Origin: Emmonsiellopsis sp. PD_33
Taxonomy: Eukaryota; Ascomycota; Eurotiomycetes; Onygenales; Ajellomycetaceae
Direction: 5' to 3'
Assembly (NCBI GenBank): GCA_032988165.1
Contig: JANTQF010000173.1
Span: 1 to 64,000, forward strand
DNA length: 64,000 nucleotides
Made by a program: the position numbers and the translations under genes. Positions 48,780-58,647 of this stretch are shown here, one piece after another. A model generated the notes under the pieces. The model was not told the origin of the DNA and searched no databases. It was given only the letters and a program-made list of their open reading frames with translations. Every line of letters starts with the position of its first letter. Position 1 is the stretch's first letter.

Positions 48780-49470
48780 TCTGGACGGAAACTCGAATCC
48801 GTTCCTGGTATAATTCTATCGCTACACCTGCCGGGACCGAAACTGTCGAGAACCTTCTTTCTCTTGCCCCATCCGTCCATTAGACGATGATCAAACCATC
48901 CATGTTTTGTCCAATTGCCCTCCTGATTATGCATGCACTACGGCATGGTCTAGTTCATGCAACCTCTATAGAAGAGCTCATGACGCACACTGCCTCCTGA
49001 CACGATCGTCACGTTCAGTGGGACATGGAAACTGCAGCAACGCCTCACCATATACAGGAGACGATGAAACAGATGGGACTTGTTTCAGGAATGTTGTCCG
49101 GAGTTTATGGTCACTCACTACGGCTTGGCGCAATTCGGGACTACGCCCATCCTAGCAAGACCACATCCTATACTGCTGTGAGCATAGATGAGGTGAGACA
49201 ATTTGCAGGGCACCGGTATACGTCCATGATGAAAGGGGTCATGGAGCCCGCCCTTGTTCGCTGTCCCGGGGAGTCTCGTGTACCAGTGGGCCGACGAAAT
49301 CAAACGTCTGTCGAAAAAGCTGATTTCGGTCATCTATTATGGTGACTCGCGAGAAATATACATAGGTGATCTCGCATGAGAGCACTATAACAACAGGGCA
49401 AGGAACAGGGGTGTCCAACACCATCAAGAACCCAAATTTGCTGCAGAAAAAGACGCCTATCTCAAGACTA
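48780..49470 (+). pseudogene. Tyrosine-recombinase-like C-terminal remnant, copy 2
   Basis: Best-preserved copy. Upstream, FYRYTCRDRNCREPSFSCPI contains a CxxxxC pair. A frame then reads FCPIALLIMHALRHGLVHAT (box I type Arg), a stop, METAATPHHIQETMKQMGLV, SGMLSGVYGHSLRLGAIRDY (box II HxLR), VSIDEVRQFAGHRYTSMMKG and, after about 105 inserted bases (about 49246-49351), EIYIGDLA with the candidate catalytic Tyr, a stop and EHYNNRARN. The order R, HxxR, GH, Y is that of tyrosine recombinases. Stops and the insertion show it is dead. It is homologous to copies 1 and 3. Confidence 0.65.
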
Positions 49471-49540
49471 TACACAACCATGTGTCAGGCAGGCCATAAA
49501 GTATTATGGAGACTATCTCCATCTCCAGCCTGACCCCCCT

Positions 49541-50215
49541 GTGGTGACCACCACAGATGAGGAAGATGATCCGGCTCCATTCCCGTACCCCATTACCATC
49601 CGCGTCTATTCCCTTCCCACCGAATCAGCCGTCTTCACCGCCGATGCCGACAAGGCTCAGCCCCGTCGCGCAGATGATAGGCCGGATATACTCAATGAAT
49701 CAGAACTATCAAATAATTTTCAGCTACAGACTATGCTCCTTCAAATTTATAATCACTATAAGAAGGCCATGTTCATAAAACACCCATTCATCAATGACCC
49801 TCATCTTATCCACAAGGGCCTTAGTTTAAGTACTTGGATGGGAAGAGCTGGTCATCTTATATGTCCATACATTGGAAACTTTAGACACTGTTGTCTTCTC
49901 CATGCTCTCCTTGAGGAATCATCTAATAGGATCATTGAACCTGGCTCTGCATGCAGATTGACTGAGCTTATCACTGAACTCCTTAAATATACTTTGTTGC
50001 TTGGTTACATTATTTGTGCTACCATTTTGCAGCTTGGTGTGAAGTATACCCATCTCAATCTCAAGCAAGACATTGCTATCATTGATAGCCTGAGCTCTGG
50101 CTGCTTATTTCCTCCTTTAACACCTGGTTATATATTCTTATTGATGATGAGTTCCAAGTTACTCTACAACGTTCTCACCTTCAAGTTCGCAACGTCTGCA
50201 CGGTCTCATCTCTAA
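49541..50215 (+). pseudogene. Long unidentified frame, downstream of recombinase copy 2
   Basis: A 224-codon frame, open further upstream (KYYGDYLHLQPDPPVV), reads a Pro/Asp-rich start with PFPYPITIRVYSLPTESAVF and then hydrophobic segments. No known domain is seen. Its start region may be the natural continuation of the recombinase coding sequence; the hydrophobic later part (from about 49700) is AT-richer and could be non-coding. Confidence 0.35.
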
Positions 50216-51149
50216 CAGGTAAGTCTTCATAAACTTCCAACTCTGCCCTACCATGTTCTCTAGTATTGACAAGAACCCTTTCAAGCTCCAACTTTGCTAG
50301 TCCCTATTTACCTGGCTGGCTAGTGTAGGTATTGATCTCTGCATGCTGAATGAGCAGATGTGAATGTGTCCCCCAGTTTCGTCTGTGGTGAAGAAACTCA
50401 GGCAGATATTAATGAATATCAGCCCGGCAAGGACATTGCAACTTTGACTGCAATTGAAAAGAAAACCATCAGCGCATGCATCCAACGTCTCATCCCAGCA
50501 ACAAAGTCAAAAATATACTCTGCAGCAACACCAACACCAACAGAAACAGAAACAGCAACTACAACCACAACAAAAGCAGCAATGCATCCTGATATTGCCA
50601 TCATCGCCTTCCTCGTCGCATTCATCGTTCCCCGCCCCCCCGCCGCCCCAGTTTTGTTACCACTGCACTGGTAAGCCTTTTTTTAAACGGTCTGTGCCCC
50701 CTCTCTCTTACCATATCCCTTGATCCGTGGATAAAAATAGTAGGGCTCACTACTCTAGGGAAACACCCCAGGCCCTGACACTGCTCAGACAAAATCCTTT
50801 GTTACCCAGACTATTACACCAGGGACAGGTATTGACGTATCTGAGCAGGCAGGCATTTAGTGGGCCTAGAAAGAGCAATGTTAGTCCAGTATAGCTGCAC
50901 TGGGCTTCATCCAGATTGTTCAGTTTAAATGTGATCCTTGAATGCATGGCATTAGTTTGTCGCACATTGGGAGGAGGGCAGGGGGATTGGGTAGAGGGGC
51001 CAGTCAGTGAACTTCCGAACTGGTACCCTGGTAATTGATGATGACCGGAGTGTGAAATTTTATTGCCGCTATAGGGGTATATCGCTCACGAAGCGTGCAT
51101 CGCCCAGACCATGAACCAGGAAGTGGATGATCTTTTGTACTCTCTCCTA

Positions 51150-51940
51150 TCGGACTTGAATTGCCCACGCACCTACGGATAGCGATGTCGTTTGATAAGG
51201 ATCACTTACCGCCTGAATTTCACGACTGGGTACTTCTTAAATGGGTTCGAAAAGGGCAGGAGACGATTGGCTTCCGTTCGATGAGGGCAACCCCCGCATG
51301 AACCTTCGCCATATATGTGCCATCGTCGACGCACCAAGGGGTGCACTTACCGTACCATTAAGTCGGCTCCAGCAGTTCCCAGTCAACGCTCTTTCGAAGC
51401 AGCACGCGGTTATCCTCGCTGATCAAATGGGCCTAGGCAAGACCATCGAGGCCCTAGGCACCGTCTACTACCGATCTTTGTTGCAACCAGCTAATTCGGA
51501 ATATCGACCATCCATACTAGTTTTCGTTCCCTCTCACTTGATTTATACACGGACGAGGTCCAATCGCGATTTCACAGGATGTTTGACTTGCACATATTCT
51601 ATTCGTGCGTTGGCCCAGGGGGGATTTTGGACCCCCGCAAGCGGTCGCTTGTGATTGACGAAAACGGTCTTCGATCTATGATGTCGACTGTTGATCCAAG
51701 CAACCCGAAAACAGCTCGTATCTTGGTCGTCACCTCATATTCCACCTGGACCTGCTGAAGGACCCGAAAGGAGGCTAGTCTCGGTAGGTGGAAGGATTAT
51801 GGTCCTGGTGAAGATCGATGGTATCCAGAACATGCACTGGAAAATGTCATCAAAGAGCTCGTATATGGCTATGAAGAAACCCAAAAAGAATCTCTCGCCC
51901 ACGGCGCAGACGCCGGCCGGCAAAGGCGCGGGAGGAAATA
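51150..51940 (+). pseudogene. SNF2-type helicase relic
   Basis: One frame reads MSFDKDHLPPEFHDWVLLKW. A second gives LSKQHAVILADQMGLGKTIE with EALGTVYYRSLLQP and PSILVFVP, the motif I (GLGKT) region of SNF2 ATPases. A third continues RMFDLHIFYSCVGPGGILDP and ARILVVTSYSTW, resembling the segment before motif II. At least two frameshifts and stops separate these, and no DEAH or C-terminal helicase motifs are found. It lies between recombinase copies 2 and 3 on the same strand. Confidence 0.65.
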
Positions 51941-52189
51941 CAAAGAGAGTACTAACTAGTAGTACTTACTACCTTTTGCAAAGTCAGAGCTGGCAGAGCC
52001 CATGTCATAATTAATACGATCCAATGCAGTTCTGCACACTGTACCGGTTCAACCTGAGATGCAGGAAAGGAACATGGTATTCAGGAAGAAAAATCCTCTA
52101 ATGCATAGGTAATATGCTAAACAGCCTGTGATTCCTGAGGTTGGTAACAATGTTTCTATTGCTGTATTTATCACCATCATCACTCCCGC

Positions 52190-52400
52190 ATGAAGATGCT
52201 ATGATCACTCACCACGCCTCAGCGCCATTCCGGATAACACTCATCTCACCAAGACCACATCTAGATGATGTCAGAATATTTGCAGGCCACTGCTATATCT
52301 CAATGACAAAAGGGATTATGGAATGATATAGAGGTGATCTTGCATGAGAGCACCATAACAACAGAGCGAGAAATGGTAGTGTGCTGTACGGTCGAGGAGC
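52190..52400 (+). pseudogene. Tyrosine-recombinase-like C-terminal remnant, copy 3
   Basis: Nucleotide sequence aligns with copy 2: TATGATCACTCACCACG against TATGGTCACTCACTACG, AAGACCACAT in both, ATTTGCAGG-CAC in both, and GGTGATCTTGCATGAGAGCA against GGTGATCTCGCATGAGAGCA. Translation gives DHSPRLSAIPDNTHLTKTTS, DDVRIFAGHCYISMTKGIME and YRGDLA. It lacks the roughly 105-bp insertion of copy 2, so that insertion is derived in copy 2. Box II Arg is retained but the frame is broken. Confidence 0.65.
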
Positions 52401-52600
52401 TGATACTTGGCCCTTGATACGGTCTGTTGAGGAATGGGCCGAATGGGGAATACCTAGGTCTAGGTATAGAAACATTGCACTGGACTATTATATTATAAAA
52501 ACAATGGAGTGAGGAATGGTAGTGTCCAACACTGTTCAGAGCTGAAATTTGCCCTTGATAAGATCTGCTGAAGAATGGGGAATACCGAGGTAGTTATAGT
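52365..52600 (+). repeat. Imperfect tandem duplication following recombinase copy 3
   Basis: AATGGTAGTGT, CCCTTGATA and GAATGGGGAATACC recur in the same order at about 52371-52452 and 52515-52585, a period near 145 bp. The first unit continues directly from the recombinase remnant. It looks like a decayed duplication of the element's 3' end. Confidence 0.65.
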
Positions 52601-52961
52601 TAGATAGAGAGATGGATTAACTATACAACAAAAAAAACTAAAATGAAACAAATATAAAATGGTATATGAAAACTCCCTTTCGCCCTACTGACGCCAGAAA
52701 GAGACGAGAAATATGTTAATAAGAACACTCCAGATCTCGAAATAACAAGAAAAAGAAGATGAGGGGGTGGGAGGTAATAGTCCCATCCACCCATTCCATC
52801 CGTACATCCCAGTACTTTAAAACAAGCAAGTAGAAAGGAAAAAAATGGGATATCGCGCCAAAAGGGGGTAACTAAAAGAAACACACACAACATGCGTCAA
52901 GACAAGACAAACCAAACCAACCCAACTCACACCCCCCTCTCAACCACATTACCAATCCCAT

Positions 52962-54821
52962 CTACGAAGGCGGCGCACGCGGCTCCCGCCCCGTAACCAG
53001 CATGCCAAACTGATTATAAACCGGCGCCTGATAATCGAACCCATTCTCCTCCCCCCACTTGCCGAAGCCATCGTTTCCAAAAATATCCTCCTCGATCCCC
53101 TTACAGACACTCGTCCAGTCCACCCACTCGTCATTATCCGTCCACAGCCCGCCCTTGCCACCGCGCGTATCCCACGCCTCTGCACCGCCCCGCAGCGCCG
53201 CCTCGGCGGCAATCGGCCCGCGCGCGGACCGCATGTACTTGCGCAGCAGTGCGCGGGACCACGGCCGGTACCACATGGCTTTCCACCAGGTGGCTAGGCT
53301 GTCGAGGTCTGTGGTGTTTGTGTTTGTGTGGAGGAGGGTGGGGATGGTGGCGGAGAAGAGGTTTGTGGCGAGGGGGATGTTGTGCCAGGAGACGTTTTGC
53401 GGGGGTGGTAGGTAGTCGACTGTGGCGTTGTAAGGGGGCATCATTTCTGCGGTTTGCGGGTGTGGTGGGAGGAAGGGGTTTTGAGAGCTTGCGACGTCAG
53501 GGGGTAGATTTAAGCGGGCCTCTCGTGGGACGTGGTGGTCGCGTTGGGCAGAGGAGGCGTGGGTGACGTTGTTGTAGCGGATCCATTCGAGGTCTGAGGC
53601 GGCTTGGGATGTGCTGAAGAAGAGCTCGGATTTGTAATCTAGCCCGATGCCAAAGTCGTAGCGGCGGCCGGGAATCATTTTTACGTAGATGCGCGCGATG
53701 TCGATGCGCGGGATGAGGCCAAGGAGCTCGCCGATGTGGTGGTACCAGTTTGGTGCCGTGAGGCGGCGGTCCAGTTCGCGGACGTACTCTTGCTCGCCGT
53801 ATATTTTGGCGAGAACTCTTTGTTCGGGCATTGGCTCGGGGAGTTTACTATTTATTTCCGCCGCGCGTTCATACATGCGTTTCACGTCGGCTACCATGCC
53901 CATGATGGCGCCAGAGTTTAGCCACCTGGGCCTATTTTGGCCAGGCTTCTTGCCAGAATCAGTTTTCGGGCCGTAGATGTCTGGGGGGAGTGTTGAGGCG
54001 GGGACAGCGTAGCAGAAAGCGTCGAATGGTCGGTCCGGCCGACATATTTTATCCGCGGCAAAGATAATGCGCTGGGAGTATTTTTGCATCGATTTGACAT
54101 TGGGATCGGATTTGTTCACTTTATCCGGAACGTTTCCGTACCTCCAGCCCAACTGCTGGTTATTATTCACCAGCAAGGCGTGGAACCGTTGTAGCAGCAC
54201 CTCGGGAGGCAGCTGGAACCAGGTATCGTTGTCGTCGATGATCAGGACGATGTCGTCATCTTTCATAGCTTTGTTCTTGGTAAGATAGCTCGAGAGTACA
54301 AGTAATGTATCCAACTTGCCGTATTTCGGGCCGCCTTCTTCCTCGATGGGATCTCCTAGATACACAACAGTAGGCGGCGGATAGTTGAGAGCCATGGCCG
54401 TGAAAATCGTTCTACAAATACTCGGATTCTTCTGCGGTCCACGGATGATGAGGTGGAAGGACGGGTTCGGTTTGACAACGCCGCTGGGGAACTTGCCCTC
54501 TTTGCTCAACTGCGGCTCCGCCGGTTTGATCGCCGGCGACACCTCATCCTTGAGACTGGTAAGGGGCTGAGAAGGATGTTCATTGTAAAAATCAGGGATA
54601 ACAGGACTCTGCAGAGGTCGTTAGCATATATAGATAGTATCAGCATCAGCGTCAACGTTAGAACCAACCAGCCGCAGATCACTCCTCGTCAAGAAGAGGA
54701 TAAAGAACAACGTCCCCGCAAGCGTCCATAGTAGCTTCGTCCGCCTCGACCTGCGCAGCGGAGACCTGGCGAGGGTGGCCAGCTTGGGAGCTGCGCTGCC
54801 GCCGCCGTCCTGCAGCATCAT
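52962..54821 (-). CDS. Type II membrane glycosyltransferase-like protein (PLOD GT-like)
   Basis: Spliced model complement(52962..54608, 54669..54821), giving 599 residues; the intron is 60 nt. The first exon encodes a short cytoplasmic basic stretch and one membrane anchor (LLWTLAGTLFFILFL, about residues 30-44), a type II Golgi/ER topology. The luminal part has LIIDDNDTWFQLPPEVLLQR, an Asp-rich metal-site candidate, and NRPRWLNSGAIMGMVADVKR, which resembles the LNSG-(F/A)-(I/M)-G segment of the glycosyltransferase domain of procollagen lysine hydroxylase (PLOD) proteins. The C-terminal 200 residues are Pro/Trp-rich. The donor sugar and acceptor cannot be read from sequence. It is the first intact gene right of the element island. 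Confidence 0.72.
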
Positions 54822-55608
54822 TTGCTCGGGTATGTGAAGTCGTGATCAATCAGGTCCAATTGCCCAAGCCCCTTTGCGCGTATATCGGAAACCCCCACAT
54901 CTATTTGGACACGAGGTGATGATGGCGTTGAGGTCTCTCGTTTCGAAGGCGGGTTGTCTAAAAACGGGGGGGATTGATGATGACGTACTGTGCGTGCGGG
55001 CCAGTTGAGGATGAAGCAGCCTGGCAGCCGTGTCGGGGTGGCTATCCGTCAGAGCGTCAAGCGCGTGAAGCGGGATCTGGAGAGCGGTGTCTGATGTGCT
55101 GCGACAATGGGCAGAAGCTGGTTGATGTTGAGGTTGAGGTTGAGGTTGAGGTTGAGGATCAGGATGCGGCTGCTATTTGGTGCAGAGGGTTGCGTAATCG
55201 CTGCTTTGGGTGCGGATCAGCGCAATGTGAGACGGGATGGCAGTTTTAATATAAATTAATTAACTATTTTATCCCGGGCAATCGACGGGAGATCTATATT
55301 TCACACTGATGAGTATCTCACCCGAGCATTGCAATGCGTCCTTGTATGTACATACTTTAAAATATCTTACATATAATAAGCGCGCATATTTAACTTACTC
55401 TCCGGCAGGATGCAGCCCATTTCAGCCACCATGGTGCAAACCACCAATCAAGCTGCGGACATTCTTCCATGGCGCTTCTTCTCTCGTCCCTGGATCAATC
55501 CATGCGGTCTTCGTGGTATTATTCTGCTAAAACATGAAAAAAAAAGGGCTCTAGAAACAATCACCCCCCCTCTATAAAAAGTAGTTAATGCCAACTCCAA
55601 ACCCCATG
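54822..55608. other. Intergenic region with a GTTGAG hexamer repeat
   Basis: Promoter side of the glycosyltransferase-like gene and 3' side of the COG7-like gene. About 55125-55155 holds roughly five tandem GTTGAG units. No gene is supported. Confidence 0.6.
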
Positions 55609-56733
55609 TTAATCCAGATATATCTCATCCCGCAGCCTTTGTAAATTCCGAAACAACCCTCCCGCAGTCGAAGTCGACGTAGCAGTAGTAGCATTATTTG
55701 TAGCCGCAGCACCGCTGGCCCCCCTCTCCTCACGCCCATTCCCATTCCCATTCCCATCCACGCCCGTAGCAGGAGATCCCCTGCGCTCCTCCTCCCTCTT
55801 CCTCTCCTCCACCAACCTCGCCAACCCCTCCACAAACTTCCCCCTAGCCTTCTCCTCCGCCGTCCCCCTCCACACGCCCGCCAGCTCCCTAAGTTTCTCC
55901 ACCCGTCGCGCCGCCCCATCCACATCACCACTCCCCAATAACTCTATGATCTCCGCGCGAAGCTTCTTAGCCACTTCCCTCCCCTTCTCCTCGCCACTGT
56001 GGTTCTCAGGCCCCGGTTCGGGCGCGGAGACGGAGATGAAGGAGGAGGTGATGGAGAGTTCGGAGGGGGCGAGGGGCCATTCCATTGCGTCGCCGAAGGT
56101 TTGAATTACGTCTTCGAGACGGGAGCGGACGAGGGAGAGGGTGCGGAGTTGGGAGATGTAGAGGGGGTCCGATGGTGGTGGTGGTGGATGTTCTGTCGTG
56201 GTTGTGTTGGGTGGTTGCTCCGTTGTAGATTGCTGCTGTTGATCGTCCTCCTTCTCCTGTTCCTGTCCCTGTTCCTGTCCCTGTTCCTGTTCCGGCGGTA
56301 TATCACCTGCCTCTATATCTAACCCACCCGTAACAAACCGCCCAATATCGGCCGCCAATCCATCCCTGTCCCCATCCCCATCTCCGTGGCGCAACGCATC
56401 CGCCAACCCCACCGTCTCCCCCCTCAACACCTCCACCTCATACGCCAACCGCCCGCCCCCACGCAGGATCTCGTCTGCCAGCTGCGTCAGGGTATTTGAC
56501 AGGCGGGCATTCTGGGCGCTGAGCTGGGAGAGGAGGGATTGGGTTTGTGTCGAGAGGGCGGCGAGGGAGGCGGGCTGGTCTTTGGGCGGCGAGACGGATG
56601 TGCGGGATTGAGATTGGGAGAGGGAGAGGGAGAGGGGGGGTAGGGTGGCGTTGAGGAAGTCGACGGGGTCGAAGGATGGGTTGGCGAAGTGCGAGAGGGA
56701 TGGGTCGAGGTGGGAGGGAGTCTGTTCAGCCAT
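55609..56733 (-). CDS. Conserved oligomeric Golgi complex subunit 7-like protein
   Basis: Single exon, 374 residues. It begins MAEQTPSHLDPSLSHFANPS, followed by FDPVDFLNATLPPLSL, the type of start seen in fungal COG7-like proteins. Helical, coiled-coil-prone segments follow (LSTQTQSLLSQLSAQNARLS), then a Gln/Glu repeat linker (about 150-180) and LRTLSLVRSRLEDVIQTFGD with AMEWPLAPSELSITSSFISV. COG is a tether that retains Golgi glycosyltransferases by retrograde traffic. Assignment rests on recalled similarity of the start and the VIQTFG region, so it is tentative. The neighbouring glycosyltransferase-like gene may reside in the same compartment. Confidence 0.6.
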   Translation of the reverse strand: MAEQTPSHLDPSLSHFANPSFDPVDFLNATLPPLSLSLSQSQSRTSVSPPKDQPASLAALSTQTQSLLSQLSAQNARLSNTLTQLADEILRGGGRLAYEVEVLRGETVGLADALRHGDGDGDRDGLAADIGRFVTGGLDIEAGDIPPEQEQGQEQGQEQEKEDDQQQQSTTEQPPNTTTTEHPPPPPSDPLYISQLRTLSLVRSRLEDVIQTFGDAMEWPLAPSELSITSSFISVSAPEPGPENHSGEEKGREVAKKLRAEIIELLGSGDVDGAARRVEKLRELAGVWRGTAEEKARGKFVEGLARLVEERKREEERRGSPATGVDGNGNGNGREERGASGAAATNNATTATSTSTAGGLFRNLQRLRDEIYLD

Positions 56734-58647
56734 GGTGGCGGGTGTATGTGTGAATGATGCGGCTCTGCTGTGGGAAAGAGAGGTTATTGCGGCATTGATG
56801 GCGGAGTTCGTGTGTAGGGTATTAGGGTATAGTGTATGGATTCGGGGATCGGGATTGTTCGTAACAAGGGAGTGCTATGTATTTGGTAAGTAAAGATGAG
56901 CCCGTGGGAGACAATGAACGGTGGTTGTTGGTCGAGCAGAATTGATGGAGGAAAATTGAGGTTTGGAGGTTTGGGATGATAAGGTTGCCGTTCTCGGAAC
57001 TAAATATTTAACCATTTAACTATTTGACTACGAAGAGCAGCATTTTTCAGCGAAACATCTATTTAAATATCTCTGTTATTAGTTATCTCTGATACTTGGA
57101 TGTTTATTACTTTCTCGTTCCTTAAATATTTTCTACCTGCCGTTCGTCTCCGCTCGTCTTCGTCTATCCATATCACATCGACCACTGGCCACGACAGCAG
57201 CCCTGAAGAGGGCACCACTGCCACCACTAACTAAATAAGCAGGGTCCAGTCTCAGGAATTTCCCATGTCCCCTGCCCATCGTCATATCAAGCCGGGTCGT
57301 GAAGTGGCGTTGAGAATAACTCCCAGCACTTTCATCTCAACGTCTACCTATGGCTCCCCTGGCTTCCCTGGTCTCGATTAACTATGAAGAAAAATGCCAA
57401 TTCCCCAGCAATTAGTGAGCCGAGAAGCAGAACGGACATCTTCCTCAAACGCTGATATCCCGGCAAACAGTCACCGTCCCGGGATGAGCTGGCTCAGCTC
57501 GTATCCATCTCGTCCGATGGCTGACGAGAGTCTGGCGGCATGCAACTTTGTATCATTGGCCTAGATTTAAGCGCGTAGTTCAAACACTGACTGTATTTGC
57601 GAGGCAGACAGAGACTATTTAGATAATTGAACAGTCATGGGAAGTTAAATCGAGAGTTAAAGAGGCCCAAAGTTTGGCGGTGCTCCAGGCCAAGGGAGAC
57701 ACAGGATGAGGTCATAGTAACAACTTGAAGATAGTAAAGAAAGAATAGACAAATAGACAAATAGATAAGTGATATATAATAAATAATAAAGAGATATCCC
57801 CCTGTGCAGCCCAATGAAGACAATCACGTGGAGAGTCCTTCCATCTGCAGCTCCGTCTGCAGTGAGTGACACTCTCTCTCTTCAATCAACCTCAACCCTC
57901 AGCTCAGCCGGAACTCTGGCCAGAGTAGTTAACTATTCAAACTCTCCAACTCTCCCGACTCTCCATGCCAGCCACTCCTGACATCATCCCCGCGTCCCCA
58001 GCGGCCCGTCGCCTGCAGAAATACGGATGGCCGCCGTCCCACTGCTGCCTTCTGCTTGGCCCGTGAGGCTCAGCCTGTCTGCTCCCTCCGAGTAGCTTCG
58101 ACGTCAAGGCTCGGCTGGGACAATTCAATTCAATTCAACCCAGCTATTTACACTTCTTACACTTCTTGGATGACTGCATCTCTGTCTGTTTATGCTTCCG
58201 TGGCCTGCCTTGGCTCTGTGTCCTTCTCCTCCCGCTGCTAGGCTATACTACTAGCTATATAGAACTCACTCTGGACTCTGACCGCACCCCATGAGAACTC
58301 AAGCACGCCCCTTTCACTGACTACCATCTGTGCTCTTCTTTCATCCTCCCCCCTCCTGCAAGAGAGAGCTGCTGCCAGTCCTCAGCCCTCTGTGCTCTGT
58401 CTGTTTTCCTGGCATCCGGGAGCTGCCTGTTTGATCCTTGATTTCGGCTCCTCCCTGCTCTCCGGACACCCCCCTGCTTCACTCCTCCTTTGACCCGTCC
58501 GGGTACTGCAATTCTTCGCGTCTTGCCGTTGTTTATTTCTTAACCCCCGACGCGTTGTCTGGCCTGCATCTTTCCCGTCGCTCTCCTATGAGAACCACTG
58601 TCCTGCTTTGATAGCTGGCGTTTTAAGGCGCCCCGACTTGGCCCAAT
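56734..58647. other. Intergenic region between divergent COG7-like and PARP-UBC genes
   Basis: About 1.9 kb, with a CACGTG box at 57825-57830 and a pyrimidine-rich stretch at 58260-58600 that probably forms the 5' leader of the PARP-UBC gene. No gene is supported on either strand. Confidence 0.55.

Larger units (their letters stand above)
38900..52610. mobile_element. Gene-poor island of broken mobile-element sequence
   Basis: Across 13.7 kb no intact gene is found, in contrast with the dense flanks. Recognisable pieces are a gypsy integrase relic, three tyrosine-recombinase C-terminal remnants, three copies of an unknown repeated family and an SNF2 helicase relic, each broken by stops or frameshifts. 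Exact element ends, terminal repeats and target duplications could not be located by eye. The flanking genes RPC9 and the glycosyltransferase-like gene look intact. Confidence 0.65.

Noticed and set aside
44975..52400. Starship captain (DUF3435)
   Set aside because: The recombinase remnants lack the C-terminal motifs I associate with DUF3435; kept as a generic tyrosine recombinase until searched.
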